This document shows, piece after piece, positions 34,753 to 43,462 of a stretch of DNA of 64,000 nt (positions are counted from its first letter, which is position 1; each line of letters begins with the position of its first letter). Origin of the DNA: an uncultured Bacteroides sp. (GTDB lineage Bacteria > Bacteroidota > Bacteroidia > Bacteroidales > Bacteroidaceae); contig NZ_URFY01000008.1 in the NCBI RefSeq assembly GCF_900547205.1, positions 71,854 to 135,853 of the forward strand. The letters are read 5' to 3'. The notes beneath the pieces are model-generated. The model was not told the origin of the DNA. It saw only the letters and a program-made list of their open reading frames with translations, and did no database searches. The translations under genes and the position numbers were made by a program.

Positions 34753-37398
34753 TTAGAATTCTTGTCCTAAGATAAAGTGGAATTGACTTCCTCCATATTG
34801 TTTAGAACCAAATACTTTATCGAAACCGTAACCCCAGTCAATACCCATCATACCAATCATCGGCAGGAAGATACGAACGCCGACACCGGCAGAACGTTTC
34901 AAGTCGAACGGATTGAATTTCTTGATATCATGCCAAGCATTACCTGCTTCTAAGAAGCCTAACACATAAATGTTCGTACTTGTTTCCAGCATCAACGGAT
35001 ATCTCAATTCAATGCCAAGGCGTGTGTAAGCATAACCTTCAGAACCATACGGTGTCAATGAACTGTTTTCGTAACCACGCAAACCGATACTTTCTGTTGC
35101 ATAACTTGAATAACCTGTCATACCGTCACCACCCACGTCGAATGTGCCGAACGGCGATTTCTTGTATTCATTGTAATGTCCCAGCAAACCAAATTCTGTA
35201 CGAGTCATCAATACCAGACATTTTGGGTGAGCAATCGGGTCCATCAACGGGGTATATGTTTTGCCTTTGAATTTCCATTTGTGGTATTCAACCCACTTGT
35301 GGAGCTTGTTCATATTATTTTGAGTGATTGAACCGTCGGCTCTGTAGTAACCTTTATAGTCTTTACCGTCGAGCATTGAGTATGGCGGTGTGAACTGAAC
35401 TGACAATGAGAAGTCTGAACCCGTACGTGGGAAGATTGGATTGTCAATAGAGTTACGAGCCAAGGTCAATGAGATGCTAAGGTCATTACATTTACCGTTG
35501 GTCACAGGGAAATACTGCCAGTCACTCAGATTGTAGCGTTGGTAAGCCAACTCTGCAGAGAGTGTAAAGTAGTCATCCGGCCATTTCAGACGCTTACCCC
35601 AACCTACAGAAAGTCCCCACATCTTGATAGACTTATCCGGGTCGTAGTAGTTCTCATAATTGTTATAGTTATTGTTGTACATACCATAACCGCCATAACC
35701 GCTATACATACTGTTGTAGTAGTTGTTGAAGTAGCTGGAATTATAGTAACGGCTACTGATATCGGTCTGTACAGAGAAGAACGCTGATACCGAGAATGAG
35801 TTCGGGCGTTTTCCACCAAACCAAGGATCGAAGAATGAAATACTGTAAGATTGGTAGTATTTGGCATTCGTCTGTCCGCTGATAGTCAGTGTCTGTCCAT
35901 CACCTTGCGGCAGGATACCGCGGTAGTTTTCACCCGGGTGAAGTAAGTTGGCCACAGAGAAGTTAGTAAACTTCAAACTCAGTTTACCGATGATACCCGT
36001 TTGTCCCCAACCTGCAGAGAACTCTACTTGGTCGTTGGCTTTTGACGTCAAAGGCAAACCTATGTCAACCGTACCATTCATCGGGTCCGGTTGGATATCC
36101 GGTTGTAGCTTTTCGGGGTCGAAGTGTCCCATCTGCTGGATTTCACGCAATGAACGCATTAAGTCATCCTTACTGAACAACTGTCCCGGACGGATACGGA
36201 GCTCACGACGAACAACGTTTTCGTACAAACGGTCATTACCGCTGATATTAATCTTATTAATAGTAGCTTGGCGACCTTCATAGATTCTCATTTCAAGGTC
36301 GATGGAGTCACCAACGATGTTAACTTCTACCGGGTCGAGGTTATAGAAAAGATAACCGTTGTTATAGTATAAGTTACCGATGGCGTCATCATCTGTAGAA
36401 GTACGCTCAGTCAACAACTTTTGGTTGTAGACATCACCTTTCTTCATGCGGAGCAGGAAGTTCAGGTCTTCCGAAGGATACAGTGTATTACCTACCCACG
36501 TCACATTACGGAGATAATATTTCTGACCTTCATCTATTTCCATGAAGACATTTACTGTCTTTTCATTAAATGGAGTCACACTATCTTTCACAATCATTGC
36601 GTCACGATATCCCAACTCATTATACTTGTCGATGATAAGTTGCTTATCCGCTTCATAGTTCTCAGGCACAAATTTCTTGGTACGGAACAAGTTCAGAAGT
36701 TTACCCTTTTCATTGGTTTTCTTCATCACCTTCTTTAACTTTGAGTCTTTGATTGCTGTATTTCCTGCGATTTCGATATGGTGTACTTTAATCTTTTCCT
36801 TTTTGTCGATATCAATATCAACAAGCATTTGATTTTCATTGGCAGGATCGTCAGTTTGAGTAATAACAACTTCTGCATTCTTGAATCCTTTATCGTCAAA
36901 ATAACGTTTAATCAACGTCTTGGCACGGTCTATAGTATTTGGAGTAATCTGCTGCCCCTTTATCATACCTATTTTAGATTCCAAGTCAGTGCGTTCAGAC
37001 TTCTTAACGCCATGAAAACGTACATCCGTGATACGGGGACGCTGAGTCAGATTGATTTTCAACCAGATTTTGTTACCTTCCACTTTCTCTGCTGTAATTT
37101 GTACATTAGAGAATAGACCATGGCGCCAATAACGTTTAATTGCTCCGGTGATTTCGTCACCCGGCACAGTAATCGTTTGTCCTACTGATAGTCCTGATAG
37201 TCCAATCAATACATAGTCTTCGTAGTTTTTCACGCCTTCGACCTTGATGTCTGCTATCTCATACTGCTTGGGTGTACCAGAATATAAGATGACAGGTTTC
37301 GAGTCTTCATCGGTGCTAGCATTTTGCGCAATGCCTGTTGTTGCGAAGCAGAACAGGCAGATAAACGTTACGAATATAAAGGAAATACGATAATGCAT
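34753..37398 (-). CDS. bamA: Outer membrane protein assembly factor BamA
   Basis: 881 residues. Signal peptide (FICLFCFATTGIAQN), then five POTRA domains (about 45-450) and an Omp85 barrel that ends in Phe (FHFILGQEF). The lid-lock type block is seen in GLRGYENSSLTPYGSEGYAYTRLGIELRYPL. BamA folds barrel proteins into the outer membrane. Residues about 547-591 form a Tyr/Asn/Gly-rich low-complexity insertion in an early barrel loop. The gene follows uppS by 30 bp and precedes the two Skp genes. Confidence 0.94.
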   Translation of the reverse strand: MHYRISFIFVTFICLFCFATTGIAQNASTDEDSKPVILYSGTPKQYEIADIKVEGVKNYEDYVLIGLSGLSVGQTITVPGDEITGAIKRYWRHGLFSNVQITAEKVEGNKIWLKINLTQRPRITDVRFHGVKKSERTDLESKIGMIKGQQITPNTIDRAKTLIKRYFDDKGFKNAEVVITQTDDPANENQMLVDIDIDKKEKIKVHHIEIAGNTAIKDSKLKKVMKKTNEKGKLLNLFRTKKFVPENYEADKQLIIDKYNELGYRDAMIVKDSVTPFNEKTVNVFMEIDEGQKYYLRNVTWVGNTLYPSEDLNFLLRMKKGDVYNQKLLTERTSTDDDAIGNLYYNNGYLFYNLDPVEVNIVGDSIDLEMRIYEGRQATINKINISGNDRLYENVVRRELRIRPGQLFSKDDLMRSLREIQQMGHFDPEKLQPDIQPDPMNGTVDIGLPLTSKANDQVEFSAGWGQTGIIGKLSLKFTNFSVANLLHPGENYRGILPQGDGQTLTISGQTNAKYYQSYSISFFDPWFGGKRPNSFSVSAFFSVQTDISSRYYNSSYFNNYYNSMYSGYGGYGMYNNNYNNYENYYDPDKSIKMWGLSVGWGKRLKWPDDYFTLSAELAYQRYNLSDWQYFPVTNGKCNDLSISLTLARNSIDNPIFPRTGSDFSLSVQFTPPYSMLDGKDYKGYYRADGSITQNNMNKLHKWVEYHKWKFKGKTYTPLMDPIAHPKCLVLMTRTEFGLLGHYNEYKKSPFGTFDVGGDGMTGYSSYATESIGLRGYENSSLTPYGSEGYAYTRLGIELRYPLMLETSTNIYVLGFLEAGNAWHDIKKFNPFDLKRSAGVGVRIFLPMIGMMGIDWGYGFDKVFGSKQYGGSQFHFILGQEF

Positions 37399-37428
37399 TT
37401 ATGTTATAATTTGATGTTTCGAATTTTG

Positions 37429-38163
37429 TTAGCTGATTTGTTCACTGGTCTTACCGAACCGGCGTTCTCTTTGTTGATACTCGTAAATGGCTTTGTAGAA
37501 TTCTTCTTTGTCAAAATCAGGCCAAAAGGTATCACAAAAATAAAGCTCCGAATAAGCACATTGCCATAATAGATAGTTGCTTAGTCGAATTTCACCTCCC
37601 GTACGGATTAATAAATCGGGGTCGGGCATGAAATTGGTTGATAGGTGAGAAGCTATGAGCTCATCTGTTATTTGTTCAGAAGATATTTCTCCTGTCTTAA
37701 CTTGTATCGCAATTTGTCGTACAGCTTCGGTTATTTCCCAACGGGAAGAGTAACTGAGTGCCAGTATCAGACTCATACCTGTATTCTTAGCTGTATGCTC
37801 CATGCATAATGTCAAACTTTTCTGTACTTCCATCGGTAATTTGTTAAAATCACCAATGATACCGAAGCGAATATTGTTTTTCATCAATGTCTCCTCTTCA
37901 ATAGAATCTAGTAATAGATTCATCAGAGCCGCCACTTCGTCCTGTGGTCGATTCCAGTTCTCGGTGGAGAAAGTGTATAAAGTCAGATACTTAATTCCCA
38001 GCCGGGCAGCGTCTTCGGTAATTTTCTGTACCGTCTCAGCACCTGCTTGGTGACCGTAAGTACGTTCCTTTCCCCGTTGCTTTGCCCACCGTCCGTTGCC
38101 ATCCATGATGATGGCTACGTGTTGGGGTATCCGAGTTTTGTCTATTTGTTCTATATAGGACAT
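37429..38163 (-). CDS. uppS: Undecaprenyl diphosphate synthase
   Basis: 244 residues. The cis-prenyltransferase signatures are [24 protein letters not shown] (with the catalytic Asp) and [27 protein letters not shown] near the C-terminus. It makes the C55 lipid carrier for peptidoglycan and glycans at the inner membrane. It is placed between a DUF6242 lipoprotein gene (27 bp upstream) and bamA, in one envelope-biogenesis operon. Confidence 0.95.
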   Translation of the reverse strand: [244 protein letters not shown]

Positions 38164-38190
38164 CTTTTTATTTTAAACGTATACCTCTAT

Positions 38191-39669
38191 TTATTTACCG
38201 GCATTAGCAAAGTCGAACCATAGTTGATTCAGACGGCCACGCCATACTTCAGAATCATGTCTGTAAGGACCTCTATCTATAGGCTCAGTCGCACGAGTCT
38301 CTTCAACTTTTTCTACTTCTTCTGTGAAAGTCACATTCTCTTCTTCTCTAAACAGGATATAGATGAAACTTTCTTCTTCGTCTAGCACCATAGAATAATT
38401 TGCTCTTCCTCTAAATTCTGGCTTTTCAATGCTTGGCTTAAAGTTTTCAATACTCCAATCCTGATTAGGGAAAGAGAATTTATTATTTGCCTTTCTCCAT
38501 GCAATACCTCCTGATGAAGTGTAGAATGAATCAAAACCATCTCCAAAAATATAGAACTGGTCATTGTAATACATAAGAGACGGGTTGACCAATGCAGGGC
38601 AACTGGTGTCAACGTTATTAGGAGTTAATGATACCCATATCTCTCCCATGAATACCCAAGGCACAATTGTTTTAGTTGTTCCAATGGTTGGTTGCTCCTT
38701 ATACGTTCCAATAAGCATTATAGCTTCTTTCCCTGTTGATGTAGAATAAGAAGTATAAGATATGTTTCCAGTTGGAAAATCATCAGGCACAGCTTGAAGT
38801 GTTTTCTTTTCTCCCGTTCTGGAGACTATTTCAGCAGTAGAATCAAAGACCTTTTTTTCGTTATCTATTTTGATAAATGTAATTCTGTTTTTCAATGGAG
38901 CAAGAAGAAGAGCTACTTGTCCTTTGGGGAATAAACTCGATTCTGTCCATGCAATTCCATCTGTAGATTCATAGACAGTATTGTCCCCTTCGGTAGTCGC
39001 ATATAATTTCTCCTTATATGGTATAATCGATGTGGGTAGAGCATTGTTAAATGGGACTGTGCCCAAGGACTCTGAAGTCCAATACATACTATTGCCTTTC
39101 TGTGAGCTATAGAGTGTCAGCACATTATTGACTATAGAGTAAGTAAGAATCTTATTTCCTAAAATAACCGTTTTTTGTTCGCTCTTAATTTCATTCGGCA
39201 TCTTTCCCACATATCCCCAACTCAACGAATCCGGGTCATGTTTATGTACCCTTACTGTAATGGTGTATTCTTTGGTCTGCTCCGGTGATATCCTAGCTAA
39301 TGCTTCTGTAGACCAAACCTTGATTTTTAAAGGGTTACGAAGGTCTATTGAATCATTAATATTGATGATTGAATCTTTATTGTTTTGGTCTAGCATCGTC
39401 ACTATGCCCGATGCTGTAGTCAACTTAGTTATTTTAATCTTATCAATAATAGTATCGGCATGAACGGGAAGAGAATCTTCATTATAGATGAGACCTTTAA
39501 GCTGGTCGATTGTGAATTTATAACTCCCATAGCCTGCAGTGTCAAGCTCAAACGCATGTATAGTCGCATCCGGACTATATTCGATGTTATTGTCGTCATC
39601 AAGGCATGACGTGATAACAAGTGACACCAAGAAAAAACTCGCAATGAATGATAAAAACTTTATTCTCAT
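38191..39669 (-). CDS. DUF6242-type lipoprotein, beta-propeller-like
   Basis: 492 residues. The lipoprotein signal ends FLVSLVITSCLDDDNNIEYS (surface-type, acidic after Cys). An N-terminal Ig-like domain (about 30-140) leads to a Kelch/propeller-like body with recurring GxxW or WT strands (SWGYVGKMPNE, YESTDGIAWTESSLFPKG, FYTSSGGIAWRKANNKF). An acidic loop (ENVTFTEEVEKVEETR) comes before the end. The function is unknown. It begins the uppS-bamA-skp transcription unit and has a -7 element at 39698-39705. Confidence 0.78.
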   Translation of the reverse strand: MRIKFLSFIASFFLVSLVITSCLDDDNNIEYSPDATIHAFELDTAGYGSYKFTIDQLKGLIYNEDSLPVHADTIIDKIKITKLTTASGIVTMLDQNNKDSIININDSIDLRNPLKIKVWSTEALARISPEQTKEYTITVRVHKHDPDSLSWGYVGKMPNEIKSEQKTVILGNKILTYSIVNNVLTLYSSQKGNSMYWTSESLGTVPFNNALPTSIIPYKEKLYATTEGDNTVYESTDGIAWTESSLFPKGQVALLLAPLKNRITFIKIDNEKKVFDSTAEIVSRTGEKKTLQAVPDDFPTGNISYTSYSTSTGKEAIMLIGTYKEQPTIGTTKTIVPWVFMGEIWVSLTPNNVDTSCPALVNPSLMYYNDQFYIFGDGFDSFYTSSGGIAWRKANNKFSFPNQDWSIENFKPSIEKPEFRGRANYSMVLDEEESFIYILFREEENVTFTEEVEKVEETRATEPIDRGPYRHDSEVWRGRLNQLWFDFANAGK

Positions 39670-39697
39670 TTGAAAGATTGTGTTTATTTACAAGTTG

Positions 39698-39705
39698 CAA
39701 AAATA
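39698..39705 (-). promoter_or_regulatory. -7 element of DUF6242-uppS-bamA operon
   Basis: TATTTTTG on the minus strand, 28 bp before the DUF6242 start. The following genes are spaced by only 25-56 bp to the terminator at 33569. Confidence 0.55.
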
Positions 39706-39811
39706 GGAACATTTTTTCCGATAATGAACATTCCCAGTAAGTTTTATATAAAATTATAGATAATAACGCTGTTTTTATCGACGTAAAACAGCCTGAACAG
39801 GACTATTTTAG

Positions 39812-40849
39812 CTAATCGCCGCGAACATACTTCCAAATCTGTCTTTCGAAGTGTTCTTCGGGCGAATAACTAAAATTATCGCTTATTTCAGGTGCTTTAA
39901 CACTGGAATGGAGTCTTTGGGGGCACTTTTCTATGTATGCTTCATCCCATAGCCCATTATCAATGAATGATTGAAGTAGCTGGCTTCCGCCTTCTAACAG
40001 TAGTGACTGTATTTTTCGTTGATGCAATTCTTTCATTATTTGCTCTAAAGGTTTTTGGCTAAAGTCAATTGTGATGTATGTGACATTAGTTTTATCCGTA
40101 TATTCTTTAGCTGTGAATACTAACGTCGGCACACTTCCATCAAATATCTGTAAATCATTTGGGAGAGACAGATTACGGTCGAGAACGAGCCGGACTGGAT
40201 TCTTTCCGTACCAGTTGCGTACCGTCAGCGAAGGATTATCTAGTAACGCTGTCCTCCTACCCACCATAATAGCATCGGCTTCCGCCCTTTTTTTATGTAC
40301 CAACATGGCGGTGAGAGGGGAGGAAAGCACTACTGGCTTACCGTCCGTTCGTTCTATATCGATGAAATGATCCGCCGATTCCGCCCATTTCAGAGTGATA
40401 AAAGGGCGCTGAAGCGTATTAAAAGTAATGAATCGCCGAATCAAATGCTTACATTCATTCTCTAAAACGCCAACCACTACTTCCCGTCCGGCGTCCTTCA
40501 ATTTTTGTATCCCTCTTCCCGCTACTTGAGAAAAAGGATCCTGGCATCCGACGACGATGCGGGGAATCTGTTTCTCTATGATTAAGTCCGCACAAGGTGG
40601 TGTCTTCCCATAATGTGAGCAAGGCTCCAGGCTGACATAGATGGTAGAGCGTCTCAGTAAAGTCTCATCTTTAACGGACCGAATGGCGTTGACTTCGGCA
40701 TGTGCCTCTCCGCAGCGAACGTGATAACCTTCACCGATAATGCGCCCGTCACAAACGATAACGGCCCCTACCATCGGGTTGGGAGCAACGTTGCATAGCC
40801 CGTTCCCTGCGAGCTCAATACAACGTCTCATGTATTTTTCTTCTTCCAT
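39812..40849 (-). CDS. ribD: Bifunctional riboflavin deaminase-reductase RibD
   Basis: 345 residues. The N-terminal zinc deaminase domain has HVRCGEAHAEVNAI and SLEPCSHYGKTPPCADLI (His and two Cys zinc ligands with catalytic Glu). The C-terminal reductase domain (about 145-345) has TLKWAESADHFI and LLLEGGSQLLQSFIDNGLWDEAYIE. It performs the second and third steps of riboflavin synthesis. It is divergent from prmC, and no FMN riboswitch is visible in the short gap. Confidence 0.94.
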   Translation of the reverse strand: MEEEKYMRRCIELAGNGLCNVAPNPMVGAVIVCDGRIIGEGYHVRCGEAHAEVNAIRSVKDETLLRRSTIYVSLEPCSHYGKTPPCADLIIEKQIPRIVVGCQDPFSQVAGRGIQKLKDAGREVVVGVLENECKHLIRRFITFNTLQRPFITLKWAESADHFIDIERTDGKPVVLSSPLTAMLVHKKRAEADAIMVGRRTALLDNPSLTVRNWYGKNPVRLVLDRNLSLPNDLQIFDGSVPTLVFTAKEYTDKTNVTYITIDFSQKPLEQIMKELHQRKIQSLLLEGGSQLLQSFIDNGLWDEAYIEKCPQRLHSSVKAPEISDNFSYSPEEHFERQIWKYVRGD

Positions 40850-40875
40850 TTTGGTACTCTTCGCTATATTATTCT

Positions 40876-40883
40876 TACTTTTG
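40876..40883 (+). promoter_or_regulatory. -7 element of prmC-recX promoter
   Basis: TACTTTTG, 20 bp upstream of the prmC start, in the 54-bp divergent gap with ribD. Confidence 0.55.
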
Positions 40884-40903
40884 CACTCCGAAATTGTGAA
40901 AAT

Positions 40904-41743
40904 ATGAATCGCATCACTAATTACGTTCGCCAGTCATTGCAGGATATCTATCCTCCGGAAGAGGCAAAAGCTCTTTCGATGCTGATCTGCTGTGATATGC
41001 TCGGCTTGGATGCGCTTGACATTTACATGGGCAAAGATATAATTTTATCCGAATGCAAACAGCGTGAATTAGAAAACATTATAATCCGTTTGCAGAAAAA
41101 TGAGCCAATACAGTACATTCGTGGCTTTGCAGAGTTTTGCGGGAGGAGATTTAAGGTAGCTCCAGGCGTATTGATTCCCCGTCCGGAGACAGCCGAACTG
41201 GTGGAACTGATAGTAAAGGAGAATCCGGATGCCCGTCACCTATTAGATATAGGTACGGGAAGCGGATGCATTGCCATCTCTCTGGACAAAAGCCTTCCCG
41301 ACGCAAAAGTCGAAGCTTGGGACGTTTCGGAAGAAGCGTTGGTCATCGCTCGTGCGAACAATGAAGAACTGAATGCTCGTGTCGTGTTTCAGCAGAAAGA
41401 CGTCTTGACTGCCGAGCCAGCCGCCAAGGCGCCGATGTATGACGTTATTGTCAGCAACCCGCCTTATGTCACCGAAGCAGAAAAACGCGAGATGGAAGTC
41501 AATGTGCTAGATTGGGAACCGGAACTGGCCCTGTTTGTTCCCGACGAAGACCCGCTACGCTTCTATCGTCGGATTGCCCTCATAGGGCGTGAAATCCTTT
41601 TGCCGGGCGGCAAACTTTATTTTGAAATCAACCAGGCTTATGGCCGGGAAACAGCACACATACTTGAAATGAACCATTATCATGAAGTCCGTGTTATTAG
41701 AGACATATTTGGAAAAGAAAGAATAGTTACAGCAAACCGATGA
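40904..41743 (+). CDS. prmC: Release factor glutamine methyltransferase
   Basis: 279 residues. An N-terminal helical bundle precedes PIQYIRGFAEFCGRRFKVAPGVLIPRPET. The SAM-binding LLDIGTGSGCIAISL and the catalytic NPPYV motif (VIVSNPPYVTEAEKREM) are complete. It methylates the GGQ glutamine of peptide release factors. The stop overlaps the recX start by 4 bp. Confidence 0.95.
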   Translation: MNRITNYVRQSLQDIYPPEEAKALSMLICCDMLGLDALDIYMGKDIILSECKQRELENIIIRLQKNEPIQYIRGFAEFCGRRFKVAPGVLIPRPETAELVELIVKENPDARHLLDIGTGSGCIAISLDKSLPDAKVEAWDVSEEALVIARANNEELNARVVFQQKDVLTAEPAAKAPMYDVIVSNPPYVTEAEKREMEVNVLDWEPELALFVPDEDPLRFYRRIALIGREILLPGGKLYFEINQAYGRETAHILEMNHYHEVRVIRDIFGKERIVTANR

Positions 41744-42222
41744 GTGCACAATTAACTGATGAAGAGGCTTTAAGTCGAGTAGCCTCTTATTGCTCCACTG
41801 CCGAGCATTGCCGGGCAGAGATAAATGAGAAATTACAGCGTTGGGGAATAGCCTACGACACCATTACTCGTATTCTGAACCAACTGGAAGCAGAAAAGTA
41901 TATCGATGACGAACGCTACTGCAAGGCATTCGTAAACGACAAGTATCGTTTTTCCAAGTGGGGAAAGATGAAAATTGCGCAGGGACTCTATATGAAGAAG
42001 ATTCCCAATGACGTAGCATGGCGTTATCTGAATGAGATCGACGATGAGGAATATCTCACCATTCTTCGCGGCTTGTTGGCTTCAAAGCGAAAAAGCATCC
42101 ATGCAAAAGATGATTATGAGTTGAATGGAAAGTTGATGCGATTTGCCATGAGTCGTGGCTTCGAGTTGAAGGATATCAGGCGGTGTATAGACATTCCTGA
42201 AGAAGAGGAACCTGTGGAGTGA
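41740..42222 (+). CDS. recX: RecX-family regulatory protein
   Basis: 160 residues of three-helix RecX repeats: ALSRVASYCSTAEHCRAEINEKLQRWGI, LEAEKYIDDERYCKAFVNDKYRFSKWGKMKIAQGL, and a third repeat to the end. RecX modulates RecA filaments. recA is not nearby; the gene is coupled to prmC by a 4-bp overlap (ATGA). The next gene, pyrE, has its own promoter. Confidence 0.88.
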   Translation: MSAQLTDEEALSRVASYCSTAEHCRAEINEKLQRWGIAYDTITRILNQLEAEKYIDDERYCKAFVNDKYRFSKWGKMKIAQGLYMKKIPNDVAWRYLNEIDDEEYLTILRGLLASKRKSIHAKDDYELNGKLMRFAMSRGFELKDIRRCIDIPEEEEPVE

Positions 42223-42264
42223 AAAAATAAACGGATTCTTCTTTTTATTCTCGTTCAATTTCCG

Positions 42265-42272
42265 TACTTTTG
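42265..42272 (+). promoter_or_regulatory. -7 element of pyrE promoter
   Basis: TACTTTTG, 28 bp upstream of the pyrE ATG. Confidence 0.6.
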
Positions 42273-42300
42273 CGGCAAATAATTAATAGTTAGTTTAGTT

Positions 42301-42939
42301 ATGAAAAACTTAGAGAGACTATTTGCGGAGAAACTGTTGAAGATTAAAGCTATTAAACTTCAACCTGCTAACCCTTTCACATGGGCTTCTGGATGGAAAT
42401 CCCCCTTTTACTGTGACAACCGTAAAACTCTGTCCTATCCTTCTCTTCGTAATTTTGTGAAAATTGAAATTACACGTCTTATATTAGAACGATTCGGACA
42501 GGTAGATGCGATTGCCGGTGTGGCTACAGGTGCTATCCCTCAGGGGGCTTTAGTAGCTGATGCGTTGAATCTGCCGTTCGTGTATGTTCGTTCTACCCCG
42601 AAAGACCACGGATTGGAAAACCTCATCGAAGGCGAACTTCGCCCGGGCATGAAAGTTGTTGTCGTGGAAGATTTGATTTCTACGGGTGGAAGTAGCTTGA
42701 AGGCAGTAGAAGCAATTCGTCGCGATGGTTGCGAAGTAATAGGTATGGTTGCGGCTTATACGTATGGATTCCCTGTTGCCGAAGAAGCATTCAAGAATGC
42801 TAAAGTACCTTTGGTGACATTGACCAACTATGAAGCAGTGCTCGATGTTGCTCTTCGTACGGGTTACATCGAAGAAGAAGACATACAGGCATTGAACGAA
42901 TGGCGCAAAGACCCCGCACATTGGGATGCTGGTAAATAA
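42301..42939 (+). CDS. pyrE: Orotate phosphoribosyltransferase
   Basis: 212 residues. The PRPP-binding motif is VVVVEDLISTGGSSLKAVEAIR, and GVATGAIPQGALVADALNLPFVYVRSTPKDHG holds the catalytic loop. It forms OMP from orotate in pyrimidine synthesis. It has its own promoter and a terminator after it, so it is probably monocistronic. Confidence 0.95.
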   Translation: MKNLERLFAEKLLKIKAIKLQPANPFTWASGWKSPFYCDNRKTLSYPSLRNFVKIEITRLILERFGQVDAIAGVATGAIPQGALVADALNLPFVYVRSTPKDHGLENLIEGELRPGMKVVVVEDLISTGGSSLKAVEAIRRDGCEVIGMVAAYTYGFPVAEEAFKNAKVPLVTLTNYEAVLDVALRTGYIEEEDIQALNEWRKDPAHWDAGK

Positions 42940-42961
42940 ACCTAGTTAATTACATATTTAG

Positions 42962-43009
42962 AAAAAGAACTTTCCGAACACAAATACTGTCCGGATTGTT
43001 CTTTTTTTA
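42962..43009 (+). terminator. pyrE terminator
   Basis: AAAAAGAAC with an inner TCCG pairs with CGGA and GTTCTTTTT, followed by a U-run, 22 bp after the pyrE stop. Confidence 0.8.
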
Positions 43010-43029
43010 TTTTATACTGATAGAGATTT

Positions 43030-43440
43030 ATGGCAAATTTTGAGAGTAGTGTGAAGGTAATACCTTACAGTCAGGAACGAGTATATAATAAATTGTCTGA
43101 TTTGAGCAATTTGGAAGCTATCAAAGACCGTTTGCCGGCAGACAAGGTGCAAGATCTTAGTTTTGATTCGGATACACTGAGTTTTAGCGTATCTCCAGTC
43201 GGGCAGTTGACGTTGCAGATTGTTGAGCGCGAACCTTGTAGTTGCATAAAGTTGGCAACTACCAATTCACCCCTTCCTTTTAATATGTGGATTCAGCTTG
43301 TTGAAACGGCAGAAGAAGAGTGCAAGGTGAAGGTAACTATCGGATTGGAGCTTAATCCGTTTATGAAGGCAATGGTACAGAAACCGCTTCAGGAGGGTCT
43401 GGAGAAGATGGTAGAGATGTTGGCTATTGTAGAATATTGA
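43030..43440 (+). CDS. SRPBCC-fold (START-like) protein
   Basis: 136 residues: FESSVKVIPYSQERVYNKLSDLSNLEAI, a beta-rich middle, and a long C-terminal helix (FMKAMVQKPLQEGLEKMVEML). This is the helix-grip pattern of polyketide-cyclase/START-like proteins, which bind hydrophobic ligands. No catalytic residues are evident and the ligand is unknown. It is 22 bp upstream of argH on the same strand and may be co-transcribed. Confidence 0.78.
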   Translation: MANFESSVKVIPYSQERVYNKLSDLSNLEAIKDRLPADKVQDLSFDSDTLSFSVSPVGQLTLQIVEREPCSCIKLATTNSPLPFNMWIQLVETAEEECKVKVTIGLELNPFMKAMVQKPLQEGLEKMVEMLAIVEY

Positions 43441-43462
43441 TATTTTTAAAACTTATCTTCTT

